From NCBI RefSeq assembly GCF_001435585.1, contig NZ_AZEC01000006.1, positions 62,001 to 126,000 of the forward strand: 64,000 nucleotides of DNA, in the 5' to 3' direction. Within the stretch, counting starts at the first letter, position 1; each line of letters begins with the position of its first letter. The notes below the pieces were generated by a model that saw only the letters and a program-made list of their open reading frames with translations, did not search any database and was not told where the DNA came from. The DNA is from Schleiferilactobacillus perolens DSM 12744 (GTDB taxonomy: Bacteria; Bacillota; Bacilli; Lactobacillales; Lactobacillaceae). Made by a program: the position numbers and the translations under genes. This document shows, piece after piece, positions 33,709-41,828 of the stretch.

Positions 33709-34677
33709 ATGAATATTGAAGGGCCGTTGTTCCGTCAACTGCGCAAAGACCGAGGCATGACGCTAACTGAATTGGCCGATCCGCAAAATAGTGTGTCGTT
33801 CATCGGTAAATTCGAACGGGGCGAAACCCGCATCAGTTTCAATCGGTTGGAACACTTACTCAGTCAGATTAATGTCCCCTTTGAGGAATTTTTGTTTCTG
33901 CGAGCCACCAAGCGCGGGGTGGTTCCCGCTATTCAGATGGACATGCTGCGCAGTTTCTATCTCACCGCCGATTCTCCGTTACCGCTGAATGACATATGGC
34001 AAATTATTGACCGCAGCAATCGCGGTGGCAATACGCCAGCTGATTTGGCGGCGCTGGCCAAAATTGCCGCCACTTTAGACGACACCACGCGCTGGGGCCA
34101 GCTGTTGAAGATTTTTATCGCCATCAATCGGGTATTCATTACGGATAGTCTCCACGAACGGCAGACCGATTGGGCAGCCATTCAAGCCATGACGCGGCCG
34201 GTGGTCAGTTATCTGTATACCATCGACAATTGGGGTAGTTTTGAATTGGTCACCTTCACGCTTTTTCAAAACTTCATGGCGCCGGCCACGGTCCATCAAT
34301 TATTGGGTACGGCGTTGTCACTTTCTGCTAAAGAAGAAGCGCTGCCGCTCATTTACAAGTTGCGGCTGAATTTATTGGCGGGGGCTTTTCGCACATTTAT
34401 TAATGGCGGCAATACCCAGTGGGCCAAAGAATGTCTGGATCAGCAGGCTGACTTGGTGCGCAATACTGGTGAATTGATGGAAGCTGTCATTTTGCGGTTC
34501 CAACGGGGCTGGTACACCATGTATGAGGAAAATTTTGATCAGGGTAAAGAAATGTGTGATCAGGCCATCAGCATTGCACACATTTTGGATCAACCAGTCA
34601 TTGTCCAGCGCTTGACTAAGTACCGCAATGTGATTATCGCGGGATACCATGATCCAGACGCTGGTATCATCTATTGA
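33709..34677 (+). CDS. Rgg/GadR/MutR family transcriptional regulator
   Basis: Cytoplasmic protein of 322 residues. N-terminal helix-turn-helix of the Cro/CI type (LFRQLRKDRGMTLTELAD, then SFIGKFERGETRISF, residues 5-45) and a long all-helical C-terminal region as in Rgg proteins, which often bind short peptides. ATG at 33709-33711 with AAAAAGGTG upstream; the longer frame is not used. Divergent from the MFS exporter, its most likely target. No short hydrophobic peptide gene is evident next to it. A second member of the family lies at 36299-37258. Confidence 0.88.
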   Translation: MNIEGPLFRQLRKDRGMTLTELADPQNSVSFIGKFERGETRISFNRLEHLLSQINVPFEEFLFLRATKRGVVPAIQMDMLRSFYLTADSPLPLNDIWQIIDRSNRGGNTPADLAALAKIAATLDDTTRWGQLLKIFIAINRVFITDSLHERQTDWAAIQAMTRPVVSYLYTIDNWGSFELVTFTLFQNFMAPATVHQLLGTALSLSAKEEALPLIYKLRLNLLAGAFRTFINGGNTQWAKECLDQQADLVRNTGELMEAVILRFQRGWYTMYEENFDQGKEMCDQAISIAHILDQPVIVQRLTKYRNVIIAGYHDPDAGIIY

Positions 34678-34687
34678 TGATTCAATC

Positions 34688-34744
34688 AAAACCGAACATT
34701 TCACGGGAATTCTTGCATACTTCAAACGATAATGTTCGGATTTT
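34688..34744 (+). terminator. Rho-independent terminator after the first Rgg-type gene
   Basis: CCGAACATT (34692-34700) pairs with AATGTTCGG (34731-34739), flanked by AAAA and followed by A-TTTT. The loop is long (30 bases). It lies 14 bp after the stop codon. Confidence 0.6.
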
Positions 34745-34758
34745 ACCGAACTGATTCA

Positions 34759-34787
34759 TTGACGGTACTGCGAATGTATTGCATAAT
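34759..34787 (+). promoter_or_regulatory. Promoter of the sugar-binding lipoprotein gene
   Basis: TTGACG (34759-34764), 17 bp, CATAAT (34782-34787): five of six matches in each box. The gene starts 95 bp downstream, leaving a leader of about 85 nt in which I see no riboswitch-like structure. Confidence 0.65.
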
Positions 34788-34881
34788 GTATTTGTCTGGG
34801 CTAGGGACAAATCAACGGCGAATGGCTTCCATTGTCGATCATTGGCGTTCGTCAGTATAGGAAAATGAGGGACATTATATC

Positions 34882-36183
34882 ATGAAGAAAACAAAGCTTT
34901 TAGCGCTTGTATCGACACTGGCGCTGGCTGCCATGCTGATTATGGCTGGTTGCAGCAATAGTAATAGTAGTTCCAGCAGTAGCAGTTCGAAGAGCACTAA
35001 GCCGGTGACCATTACTTATTGGCACCGGATGACCGGCAGTTGGGATAAGGCGCAACAAAAGCTCATTGATAAGTTCAACAAGTCGCAAAACAAGTACAAG
35101 GTGGTCGCGACTTCCCAGGGCTCCTATGATGCGTTGCAACAAAAGATCATGGCCGCGGCGAAGTCCAAGACTTTGCCCGTCATGGCGCAAGCGCCTTACA
35201 CCAATATTGGGGATTACGTCAAGAGCAACCTCTTACAACCGTTGGACAGTGAAATTAACTCCGGCGCTAATAAGTGGACGGCAGATGAAAAGGCCGATGT
35301 GGATCCAGCATTCTGGGCTACAGGGACTTACAAGGGCAAGCAATATGCAACGCCTTATTCTCTGTCGACGCGGGTCCTTTTTTACAACAAAGACTTGCTG
35401 AAGAAGTACAACCTGAAGGTACCGAAGACTTGGGAAGAGTTGGCTTCTTACGGGGAAACCTTGAAGAAGGATAACCTCTACACATTGATTTTTGACAGCA
35501 GTTACGATATGGAGCTGGAAGGCATGGCTTATGCCGCCGGCAGCCAATACGTGACGCCGAAACTGAAGGTCAACATGGACAACCCGAAGACGATCAAGGC
35601 TGAAAACACCTTGATGGATCTCATTAACAAGGGATATGCCCGGACTGCCGGGGAGGATAAGTACTTCTCCTATCCATTCTCCGCGAGCAAGACGGTCTTT
35701 GGCATCGGTTCTTCCGCCACTATTCCAGCACTATTGCAACAGGCCCCCAAGACTTTGAATTGGGATACGGCCTTAGTACCGGAATATAACGGCAAGTCCA
35801 CATCGGCTTTGGCCGGTAACGACAACGTCGTCTTCAAGGGTGCCACGAAGGCCCAACAAGATGGTGCCTGGGCGTTCATGAAGTTCTTGATGAAGACAGA
35901 CAACACTGCGCAATGGGCCGTTGATTCTGGTTATACACCAGTCACCAAGAGTGGTGTCCAAAGCAAGATTTATCAAAACTATCTGAAGAAAGTACCGCAG
36001 TTCAAAGCCGCCGCTGAGGCCAACGATCATTCCTTTGCTTCGACGATTTTCGCCGGTTATGGTGAATTCCGCAACAACTTGTTGGAGTTCGTTGATCACA
36101 CGGTGACGAAGAAGGCTGATCCAACGGCTGAGTTGAAGACTTTACAGCAAAAGACGGAACAAACGATCAAAGAAAACAACTAA
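34882..36183 (+). CDS. Sugar ABC transporter substrate-binding lipoprotein (UgpB/MalE-type), orphan
   Basis: Lipoprotein of 433 residues. The signal peptide has basic KKTK, a hydrophobic stretch and the lipobox IMAGC, with lipidated cysteine near residue 24. A serine/asparagine-rich linker follows (about 26-40), then a family 1 extracellular solute-binding domain with VTITYWHRMTG near 42 and LPVMAQAPY near 98. Binding proteins of this type deliver oligosaccharides or glycerol-3-phosphate esters to an ABC importer, but no permease or ATPase gene is nearby. It is a single gene with its own promoter and terminator, and probably serves a remote importer or acts as a sensor. ATG at 34882 after GAGGG. 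Confidence 0.92.
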   Translation: MKKTKLLALVSTLALAAMLIMAGCSNSNSSSSSSSSKSTKPVTITYWHRMTGSWDKAQQKLIDKFNKSQNKYKVVATSQGSYDALQQKIMAAAKSKTLPVMAQAPYTNIGDYVKSNLLQPLDSEINSGANKWTADEKADVDPAFWATGTYKGKQYATPYSLSTRVLFYNKDLLKKYNLKVPKTWEELASYGETLKKDNLYTLIFDSSYDMELEGMAYAAGSQYVTPKLKVNMDNPKTIKAENTLMDLINKGYARTAGEDKYFSYPFSASKTVFGIGSSATIPALLQQAPKTLNWDTALVPEYNGKSTSALAGNDNVVFKGATKAQQDGAWAFMKFLMKTDNTAQWAVDSGYTPVTKSGVQSKIYQNYLKKVPQFKAAAEANDHSFASTIFAGYGEFRNNLLEFVDHTVTKKADPTAELKTLQQKTEQTIKENN

Positions 36184-36202
36184 CTTTTACAGATACCTAG
36201 CC

Positions 36203-36255
36203 AAAAGGACTGGCCTGTTCATTTCCAAGAGGAGACGAACGGGGCCAGCCCTTTT
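36203..36255 (+). terminator. Rho-independent terminator after the binding-protein gene
   Basis: AAAAGGaCTGGCC (36203-36215) pairs with GGCCAGcCCTTTT (about 36243-36254), 19 bp past the stop codon. The loop of about 27 bases itself pairs partly (GTTC..GAAC-like). Confidence 0.75.
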
Positions 36256-36275
36256 CTTGTGAAATTGGGTGACTG

Positions 36276-36294
36276 CCGTGCCAATGCTGCGCAA
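36276..36294 (-). repeat. Terminal remnant (G) of the dispersed multi-hairpin element
   Basis: CCGTGCCAATGCTGCGCAA is the reverse complement of the 3' end of the element (compare copy E). Nothing else of the element remains. It abuts the stop codon of the Rgg-type gene at 36299, so an insertion may once have occupied this intergenic space and then been lost. Confidence 0.65.
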
Positions 36295-36298
36295 GCAA

Positions 36299-37258
36299 TT
36301 AGATGAATATATCTGGTTCAATCGGGGTCGGGTCTTTGCCTGTAATCTTAGCCTTTAAACTGCTGTAATAACGGGTTTCCCAGTCATAATGGAGAATGGA
36401 AAAAATTGAAATGGCGTCGTCCATTTGGCGCAGTGCCGTTTGGCGGTCGGCTCCTTGATCGAGGTTCAGCCAACCGGTGAGGAAATTGAGGCGGACTTCG
36501 GCGTTCATGGCTTCCTGGGGGCGCAGATTGGTCTTAATTTTGTTGAGGACGTCTAATGCATCACGGGCATATTCTAGTCTGTGGTGACTCATGAAGGTGA
36601 CAAATTGGGCCTCTCCCACTGGAAATAACACATCGCGCCAAGAAGAGACGGTGGCGTGATTCGGGATGTGCTTGGCGGCGGCTTGGAGAATGAGATGGTT
36701 GGCGTCATCGTCCAGTTGGGTCAGGAAGTAGGCGTATACCCACATGTCCACGCTGGTCCACATGTCGAGATTGAGCAAGTATTCTTTGACCGGGGTAAAG
36801 TCGATGGTGGTCATATACTGCGGGTCCAGGTGCTGCTTTGCTCGCCTGAGATGCAACTGCGCCCCGCGCAGACTAATGAGATGCCACCGGGTAGGACTCG
36901 CCCGATATTCTTTTTCAGTGATCTGCAGCAAGTCTTCCGCTTCACGCAACACTTTGTGGGGTTCTTCCAGGTGACCACTGGCCTCTAAGCGAAAAAAGAA
37001 GCTTGGAAAATGACCAAAGAAAGCACCGTTATTGGCATAAGGTTCGTGACCATCTTCGTGTTGTTCAGTGTGGGCGATAAATTCATCTGGGGTGACATGC
37101 AGCCGGGTCAACAAATGAATAAACTTATTCAGCGTCATATCGGTTTGGCCCCGTTCAAACCGCGACAATAATGCTTCAGACAGCTGATCATCGGCCAGAT
37201 CGGTCAACCGGACGTGTTTGGCCTGCCGAATTCTGCGGATCAATGCGCCATAATTCAT
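36299..37258 (-). CDS. Rgg/GadR/MutR family transcriptional regulator (second copy)
   Basis: Protein of 319 residues with an N-terminal Cro/CI helix-turn-helix (ALIRRIRQAKHVRLTDLAD, then SRFERGQTDMTL) and a helical C-terminal domain. Same architecture as the gene at 33709-34677 but clearly diverged. ATG at 37256-37258 follows AAAGGTGAGC. It converges on the orphan binding-protein gene and is divergent from the gene with the histone-like tail (144 bp between starts). The C-terminal codons lie next to remnant G of the repeat element. Target genes and any inducing peptide unknown. Confidence 0.86.
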   Translation of the reverse strand: MNYGALIRRIRQAKHVRLTDLADDQLSEALLSRFERGQTDMTLNKFIHLLTRLHVTPDEFIAHTEQHEDGHEPYANNGAFFGHFPSFFFRLEASGHLEEPHKVLREAEDLLQITEKEYRASPTRWHLISLRGAQLHLRRAKQHLDPQYMTTIDFTPVKEYLLNLDMWTSVDMWVYAYFLTQLDDDANHLILQAAAKHIPNHATVSSWRDVLFPVGEAQFVTFMSHHRLEYARDALDVLNKIKTNLRPQEAMNAEVRLNFLTGWLNLDQGADRQTALRQMDDAISIFSILHYDWETRYYSSLKAKITGKDPTPIEPDIFI

Positions 37259-37401
37259 ATGCTCACCTTTCTCTCTTTGCCCGAGTATAACAATGCCACT
37301 TGCAGATATGCAAGTGATGGTTAGCATCGAGTTCAGTTTTTCTACTTCGCTGGCTCCGTGTTAGTATAGGTGAATAAGTACAGACAAAAAGGAGATTTCT
37401 C

Positions 37402-38106
37402 GTGGAAATTCAAGTGCAAAAAATCGTGGACATGGTGCCAGCAGAACAAGTCCATACGGTGACTATTACGAAGACCCCTGCGCAAATAAAAAAAGAGGGC
37501 CTCACTAGCGTTCTGAGTAGTTTACTGGATAATTTTGAAGCCAGCGTGTCTGCGGAGCAAATGACTCAGGCCAATCTGACCATCGCCACCGAAGTGCCGG
37601 TGACTTTCCGGTTGGAAACCAACGTCATTAATTTACCCCTGGCCGACAGCAATAAGCTTTACCAGTTCTTTGACTTGAACGCCACGGCGCCGGTCAATGT
37701 TTATTTCATTACGGAGTCTGACGACATCAATGTCTCCCATCTGCGCATTGACGAGATGGCAACTGTAGACGAGTTCGTCAAGCATGGCGATCCGATTCGC
37801 AACCAAATCCTGACAGCGGCACAGGAAAAGTGGGATTATCTGCAAACCGTTGAGCATCCGACACCGGCGGAAATTGAAGCGGCAGAGAAGGCTAAAGCGG
37901 CGGCAGAAAAGAAGACGCCGACGAAACGAACGACTACTCGGAAACCCGCGGCTAAGAAGACGACCACTCGCCGTACCGCGGCGGCTAAGAAGGCACCAGC
38001 GAAGAAGCGGACAACCACCCGCAAGACGACGACCGCTAAGAAGACCACCACCCGTAAGACGGCGACGAGCCGGACCAGTCGGGCAAAGAAAACCACGGAG
38101 GAATAG
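37402..38106 (+). CDS. Unknown protein with histone H1-like lysine/arginine/threonine/alanine tail
   Basis: Protein of 234 residues in two parts. Residues 1-150 form a folded-looking domain I do not recognise (mixed alpha/beta, acidic, with FRLETNVINLPL near 75). Residues 155-234 are extremely basic, built of degenerate repeats of K-T-T-T-R-K, A-A-K-K and R-T, like bacterial histone H1-like proteins. Such tails bind DNA or RNA nonspecifically. GTG start at 37402 with AAAAAGGAG upstream. The TauE-type transporter gene begins 2 bp after the stop, so they are probably co-transcribed, but a functional link is not obvious. Role in nucleoid or phosphate/sulfur-related regulation cannot be judged. 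Confidence 0.8.
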   Translation: MEIQVQKIVDMVPAEQVHTVTITKTPAQIKKEGLTSVLSSLLDNFEASVSAEQMTQANLTIATEVPVTFRLETNVINLPLADSNKLYQFFDLNATAPVNVYFITESDDINVSHLRIDEMATVDEFVKHGDPIRNQILTAAQEKWDYLQTVEHPTPAEIEAAEKAKAAAEKKTPTKRTTTRKPAAKKTTTRRTAAAKKAPAKKRTTTRKTTTAKKTTTRKTATSRTSRAKKTTEE

Positions 38107-38108
38107 CT

Positions 38109-38960
38109 ATGGTCGTACAGCAAGTACTTGAACTTATCGCCGTGGGGCTGCTGGCGGGTATTTTTGGTGCGATCCTCGGTATCGGCGGTGGCATGATCAT
38201 CACGCCAGTACTGACCATTATGATGGGTATCGATATTAAGTATGCCATCGGTGCCAGCATCATTGCGGTGATTGCCACCAGCTCTGGGGCGACCGTCGCT
38301 TATATTAAAGATGATCTATTGAATTTACGCGTGGCGATGTTTCTGGAAATTGCCACCACGGTGGGGGCAATCACTGGGGCGCTGCTCACCGGCGTCATTC
38401 CCCACGCCATGCTGTATATTTTCTTTGGTCTGTTGCTGATGTATTCCAGTACCAACATGATTCGCAAATTGCGGGGCACCCAAGACGAAGCCTATCGTCC
38501 CGTGACTCCCGATAAATGGTCAGAAAAATTGAATCTGAATGGCAGTTATTACGATGTGTTTGAACACAAGGAAGTCGATTATCAAGTCAAAAATGTCCCT
38601 GGTGGATTTGCCATGATGTTTGGCGCCGGGATTGCTTCCGGTTTGCTCGGGATCGGCAGCGGCGCGTTCAAGGTTATTGCCATGGATACGATTATGAAGA
38701 TGCCCTTGAAGCCGTCCAGTGCGACTTCCAATCTGATGATGGGAGTCACGGCAGCCGCCAGTGCGACAGTGTATTTCTTTAATGGCTCCATTCAGCCGCA
38801 AATTGCGGCGCCGTTGGCCATTGGTATTTTAGTGGGAGCCACGATTGGGACCCATATTATGACCCGCTTGCGGCCTCGGGTGATTCGGATGATCTTCATT
38901 CCGATCCTGATTTATATGGGCTTGCAGATGGCATTGAAAGGATTCGGGGTGAACATCTGA
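38109..38960 (+). CDS. TauE/SafE family sulfite/organosulfonate exporter-like permease
   Basis: Membrane protein of 283 residues with about eight helices. Typical family repeats: FGAILGIGGGMIITPVLTIMMG near residue 17 and GIASGLLGIGSGAFKV near 175, the two glycine-rich half motifs. TauE/SafE members move sulfite, sulfonates or other small anions, generally outward; the substrate here is unknown. ATG at 38109, three bases after the upstream stop region; the next gene (DUF1634) starts on its last base. TauE plus DUF1634 is a recurring pair in lactobacilli. Confidence 0.9.
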   Translation: MVVQQVLELIAVGLLAGIFGAILGIGGGMIITPVLTIMMGIDIKYAIGASIIAVIATSSGATVAYIKDDLLNLRVAMFLEIATTVGAITGALLTGVIPHAMLYIFFGLLLMYSSTNMIRKLRGTQDEAYRPVTPDKWSEKLNLNGSYYDVFEHKEVDYQVKNVPGGFAMMFGAGIASGLLGIGSGAFKVIAMDTIMKMPLKPSSATSNLMMGVTAAASATVYFFNGSIQPQIAAPLAIGILVGATIGTHIMTRLRPRVIRMIFIPILIYMGLQMALKGFGVNI

Positions 38961-39328
38961 TGGTCGATCGTAAAAAAGAAATGGCCAGCGTGGAACAACT
39001 CATTGGCGTAATTTTGCGCATTGGGGTCATCATTTCGGCAATTGTAATTGCCGTCGGCTTACTGGCGTTGTTCTTAGAAGGCGGCAGCGGTTACCCCAAT
39101 GACCAGGTACCCCTGGGATTTCGGGCGATTTTTCAAGGTGTCATCCAACTCAAACCTTTTGCCATCATCATGCTGGGATTATTCTGTTTGATTCTCACAC
39201 CGGTGTTGCGGGTGGCCGTCTCGATTTATGCCTTCATTGTGGAAAGAGATTCCTTGTATGTCGCAATCACGTCGATCGTGTTGGTGATTCTGGTGATTGC
39301 GATGGTGATTGGCTATGCCGGAAAATAA
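38960..39328 (+). CDS. DUF1634 membrane protein
   Basis: Protein of 122 residues with three hydrophobic helices (about 15-40, 68-90 and 98-120) and a loop containing FRAIFQGVIQLKPFAII. These features are typical of DUF1634. It overlaps the TauE-type gene by one base and the following acetyltransferase by 14 bp. It probably forms a complex with or supports the TauE protein; no catalytic motif is seen. Confidence 0.85.
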   Translation: MVDRKKEMASVEQLIGVILRIGVIISAIVIAVGLLALFLEGGSGYPNDQVPLGFRAIFQGVIQLKPFAIIMLGLFCLILTPVLRVAVSIYAFIVERDSLYVAITSIVLVILVIAMVIGYAGK

Positions 39329-39854
39329 CACAGTGCATATTCGCCAACTGACAGCTCAAGACACAGCAGCGTTACAATTGCCAAATGAGCCGTTTCTATT
39401 GCACGGCCGAATGATCGTGACCCGGGATGATTCTGCATGGCACTATCGGATTGAGGAAACTGCCACGACAACCCTGCAGACTTTTCCAGAGGAACACTAC
39501 CAATACGCCGAGGTGGCTGAAAAGGGGTTCGCTCTGGGGGCTTTTACTGGCGATGTGCCGGTGGGGCTGGCGATTTATCAGGCGGCATTCTTCAAGTATT
39601 TGTATTTGGATGACTTAAAGGTGAGCCAGGCCTTTCGGCACCAAGGGATTGCGCGCCAATTATTGGCCGCTGCGATTCCCATCGCGAAACACCATGGTTA
39701 TGCGGGTGTGTCTACCATTGGTCAGGATAACAACATTGATGCCTGCCAATTTTATTTAGCCAATGGTTTCCGGATTGGTGGGCTCAATACTCGGGACTAC
39801 AACCATACCGTACAAGAGGGCAAGTCAGACATCTATTTTTATTGGGACTTTTAA
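39315..39854 (+). CDS. GNAT acetyltransferase, streptothricin-acetyltransferase-like
   Basis: Cytoplasmic enzyme of 179 residues. The acetyl-CoA site is visible in LDDLKVSQAFRHQGIARQLL near residues 100-118 (motif A, R/Q-x-x-G-x-A), followed by YAGVSTIGQDNNIDACQFYLANGF as motif B. The sequence resembles SatA-type streptothricin acetyltransferases, but many such proteins in lactobacilli are uncharacterised. ATG at 39315 is preferred to TTG at 39309. It overlaps DUF1634 by 14 bp, so it ends a four-gene operon starting at 37402. Confidence 0.82.
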   Translation: MPENNTVHIRQLTAQDTAALQLPNEPFLLHGRMIVTRDDSAWHYRIEETATTTLQTFPEEHYQYAEVAEKGFALGAFTGDVPVGLAIYQAAFFKYLYLDDLKVSQAFRHQGIARQLLAAAIPIAKHHGYAGVSTIGQDNNIDACQFYLANGFRIGGLNTRDYNHTVQEGKSDIYFYWDF

Positions 39855-39930
39855 ATGACAATGCGCATTCTGACGAAATGTTGGAATGCTTTTTTTGTGC
39901 ATTTTTGAAACCCTTTTTAATTAACCATGG

Positions 39931-39936
39931 TATAAT
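39931..39936 (+). promoter_or_regulatory. Extended -10 promoter of the CPBP protease gene
   Basis: TGGTATAAT, a TGn-extended -10 with a perfect TATAAT at 39931-39936. A TTGAAA lies 20 bp upstream, longer than ideal; an extended -10 can compensate. The coding start is about 50 bp downstream. Confidence 0.5.
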
Positions 39937-39984
39937 GGCATCGATGGAACAAATGTGGGAAATAATGGAAAGAAGCGAAGCATC

Positions 39985-41184
39985 ATGGATAAACAAGCAA
40001 GACAATATCGACGCTGGACGATGTGGACAGTGTTGTTGGCGGCATTAATCAGTATGGGGTGGCGAGCCTGGGCCGTGTTGCAGTTACATCGGGGAAAAAT
40101 AAGTCAATTGATCCTGCAATTGGTTATTTTTGCAGTATTCACGGTGTTCTTGTATCTGTTCTTATATCATAGTGGGCATGGCCGCTGGCATTCAGTGCTG
40201 GCCTATGCCATGAGCATCGTTTTTCTTAATTTAACCAGTATTCTATTAGCGGATCTCTTAACCATGCTGCATAATAGCACGCATTTACCAGCCTTGATCA
40301 TGGCACCTTTGGGTATTCTTCTGATGGTAGGAATTGCTATTCTCTTTGCGAAGGTCGTTTTGCCGGAAATTAAATCGACATTGGATCGCACGTTGATGCT
40401 TCTATTTGTTGTGTTTTCGGCCTTTGGTCTGTATCCCACAATGTTTTGGTCACCCATGGGATTGGCGAAACACGGTATCCTCGGAGATGTCATCGACACT
40501 AATTTGATGGGTATTTTGATGTTTGTTTTGGCCTCCTTCGTTTTTGCCCCGTTATGGCACATCAAACTACCGCGGTGGCGTTTTAATAAGAATCTGCGTT
40601 GGTCCATTCTTTTGATTGCGGTCGTGGTGGGCACCGCGTATGTCATTTTCAATGGATTTAGCACGGCCGATCAATGGCAGACCCTGCTCACACACTGGGC
40701 GGTGCCACATTATCCCAAGTTGAATTTATTTTACCAAGCGCTAGAGGCAGGGATTGGGGAAGAGTGGCTGCATCGAGGCTTGATCGTCTCGCTGCTGCTT
40801 ACTCTGCCGCAACACTGGGCGCATCGGTCACCGTTTACACTGGCTCTGATCAGTGGCGCTATCTTTGGCTTGTGGCACATCACCAACCTGGTGGTGCAAA
40901 ATGTGCCAGCTACAGTGAACCAAATGATATCCGCATTTGGCGGCGGGCTGTTCATGGCCGCGCTGTACTTCTACAGTGGCAGCATTAGCCTGGCCATCCT
41001 GATGCATACGATGACTGATCTGATGGGTTTCTTCGCCACGGGGACGGTAATTTCGACGACACCGAATCTTTATCAGTGGGAAATTACGATCATTACCACA
41101 TTAATCTTCGTGGCTGCCGCAGCCCTGCTCACAATGGGGAAACAGCGGGCAGTGGCGCAGCAAACACTCGATTCGTTGACTTAG
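39985..41184 (+). CDS. CPBP family intramembrane glutamic endopeptidase
   Basis: Membrane protein of 399 residues with about ten helices. CPBP motifs: EEWLHR (catalytic glutamate pair), FGLWHIT (histidine) and MHTMTDL (third motif). Layout, length and motif spacing match the other CPBP protein at 7552-8820, so these are paralogues of a long subfamily. ATG at 39985-39987 after GAAAGAAG; the longer frame is not used. Single gene with promoter and terminator. Possibly involved in bacteriocin immunity or membrane-protein processing; the substrate is unknown. Confidence 0.87.
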   Translation: MDKQARQYRRWTMWTVLLAALISMGWRAWAVLQLHRGKISQLILQLVIFAVFTVFLYLFLYHSGHGRWHSVLAYAMSIVFLNLTSILLADLLTMLHNSTHLPALIMAPLGILLMVGIAILFAKVVLPEIKSTLDRTLMLLFVVFSAFGLYPTMFWSPMGLAKHGILGDVIDTNLMGILMFVLASFVFAPLWHIKLPRWRFNKNLRWSILLIAVVVGTAYVIFNGFSTADQWQTLLTHWAVPHYPKLNLFYQALEAGIGEEWLHRGLIVSLLLTLPQHWAHRSPFTLALISGAIFGLWHITNLVVQNVPATVNQMISAFGGGLFMAALYFYSGSISLAILMHTMTDLMGFFATGTVISTTPNLYQWEITIITTLIFVAAAALLTMGKQRAVAQQTLDSLT

Positions 41185-41192
41185 ACTAATTG

Positions 41193-41233
41193 GACGGCGC
41201 ATCATGTCGATATCATGATACGTCGTCTTTTTT
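41193..41233 (+). terminator. Rho-independent terminator after the CPBP protease gene
   Basis: GACGGCGCATCATG (41193-41206) pairs with CATGATACGTCGTC (41214-41227), two wobble positions, followed by TTTTTT (41228-41233). Confidence 0.85.
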
Positions 41234-41300
41234 ATACAGAAAATGGAACCTTTTACCTTCTCAGTGGCACTAATTGGTGTGACGAATAAGGAGGGACAAC

Positions 41301-41828
41301 ATGAATGAAGGATCGCTAATTACCCAGGCCCAAGCGGGAGACGGGGAGGCATTGGGTCAATTGTTACAGGCCCGTCAAGATAAGCTCTATCGAACGGCTT
41401 TTCTTTACGTCCATAACCAGACGGATGCGCTGGATGTCATTCAGGAAACAGCGCTGCAGGCGATGCTGAGCATTAAAAAGCTGCGCCAGCCAGAGTTCTT
41501 TGATACCTGGCTCATTCGTATTCTGATTAACTCGGCATACCGATTGCTGCGGCATCAGAAAAACACTGAGTTGGCCGACATGCATCAGGGAACCACGGCT
41601 GCTCGACCAGAACTGCATTGGGACTTGTTGCAGGATCTGAATAAACTACCGCCTAAGTTGCGCGATGTCTTGATTCTCTATTATTTCAACGACTTATCGC
41701 TGCAAGAAGTGGCCCAAGTGCTGCACATTCCCACAGGGACCGTCAAGAGTCGGATCGCTAGAGGATTGCAGCGGATGCGTGAGGAAGGAGACGTCATTCA
41801 TGAATACCGATTTTCACAAAACCATTGA
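41301..41828 (+). CDS. ECF-type RNA polymerase sigma factor
   Basis: Cytoplasmic protein of 175 residues. Region 2 covers residues 10-75 (LYRTAFLYVHNQTDALDVIQETALQA). Region 4 covers 105-165 (LPPKLRDVLILYYFNDLSLQEVAQVL, then GTVKSRIARGLQRM). No region 1 or 3, as in group IV sigma factors of the SigV/SigW/CnrH type. It is followed, with a 29 bp overlap, by a membrane protein gene that is probably its anti-sigma factor. AAGGAGG precedes ATG at 41301. I did not find a convincing autoregulated ECF promoter upstream. Confidence 0.92.
   Translation: MNEGSLITQAQAGDGEALGQLLQARQDKLYRTAFLYVHNQTDALDVIQETALQAMLSIKKLRQPEFFDTWLIRILINSAYRLLRHQKNTELADMHQGTTAARPELHWDLLQDLNKLPPKLRDVLILYYFNDLSLQEVAQVLHIPTGTVKSRIARGLQRMREEGDVIHEYRFSQNH

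Noticed and set aside
34677-34754. A 25-codon frame right after the first Rgg-type gene, considered as a signalling peptide.
   Set aside because: It is hydrophilic, overlaps the terminator hairpin and has no ribosome-binding site; Rgg-associated peptides are short, hydrophobic and usually divergent.
37850-38131. Long frames on other phases and the opposite strand over the lysine/arginine-rich tail.
   Set aside because: They are by-products of the repetitive codons; the plus-strand frame from 37402 has the start, ribosome-binding site and a sensible N-terminal domain.
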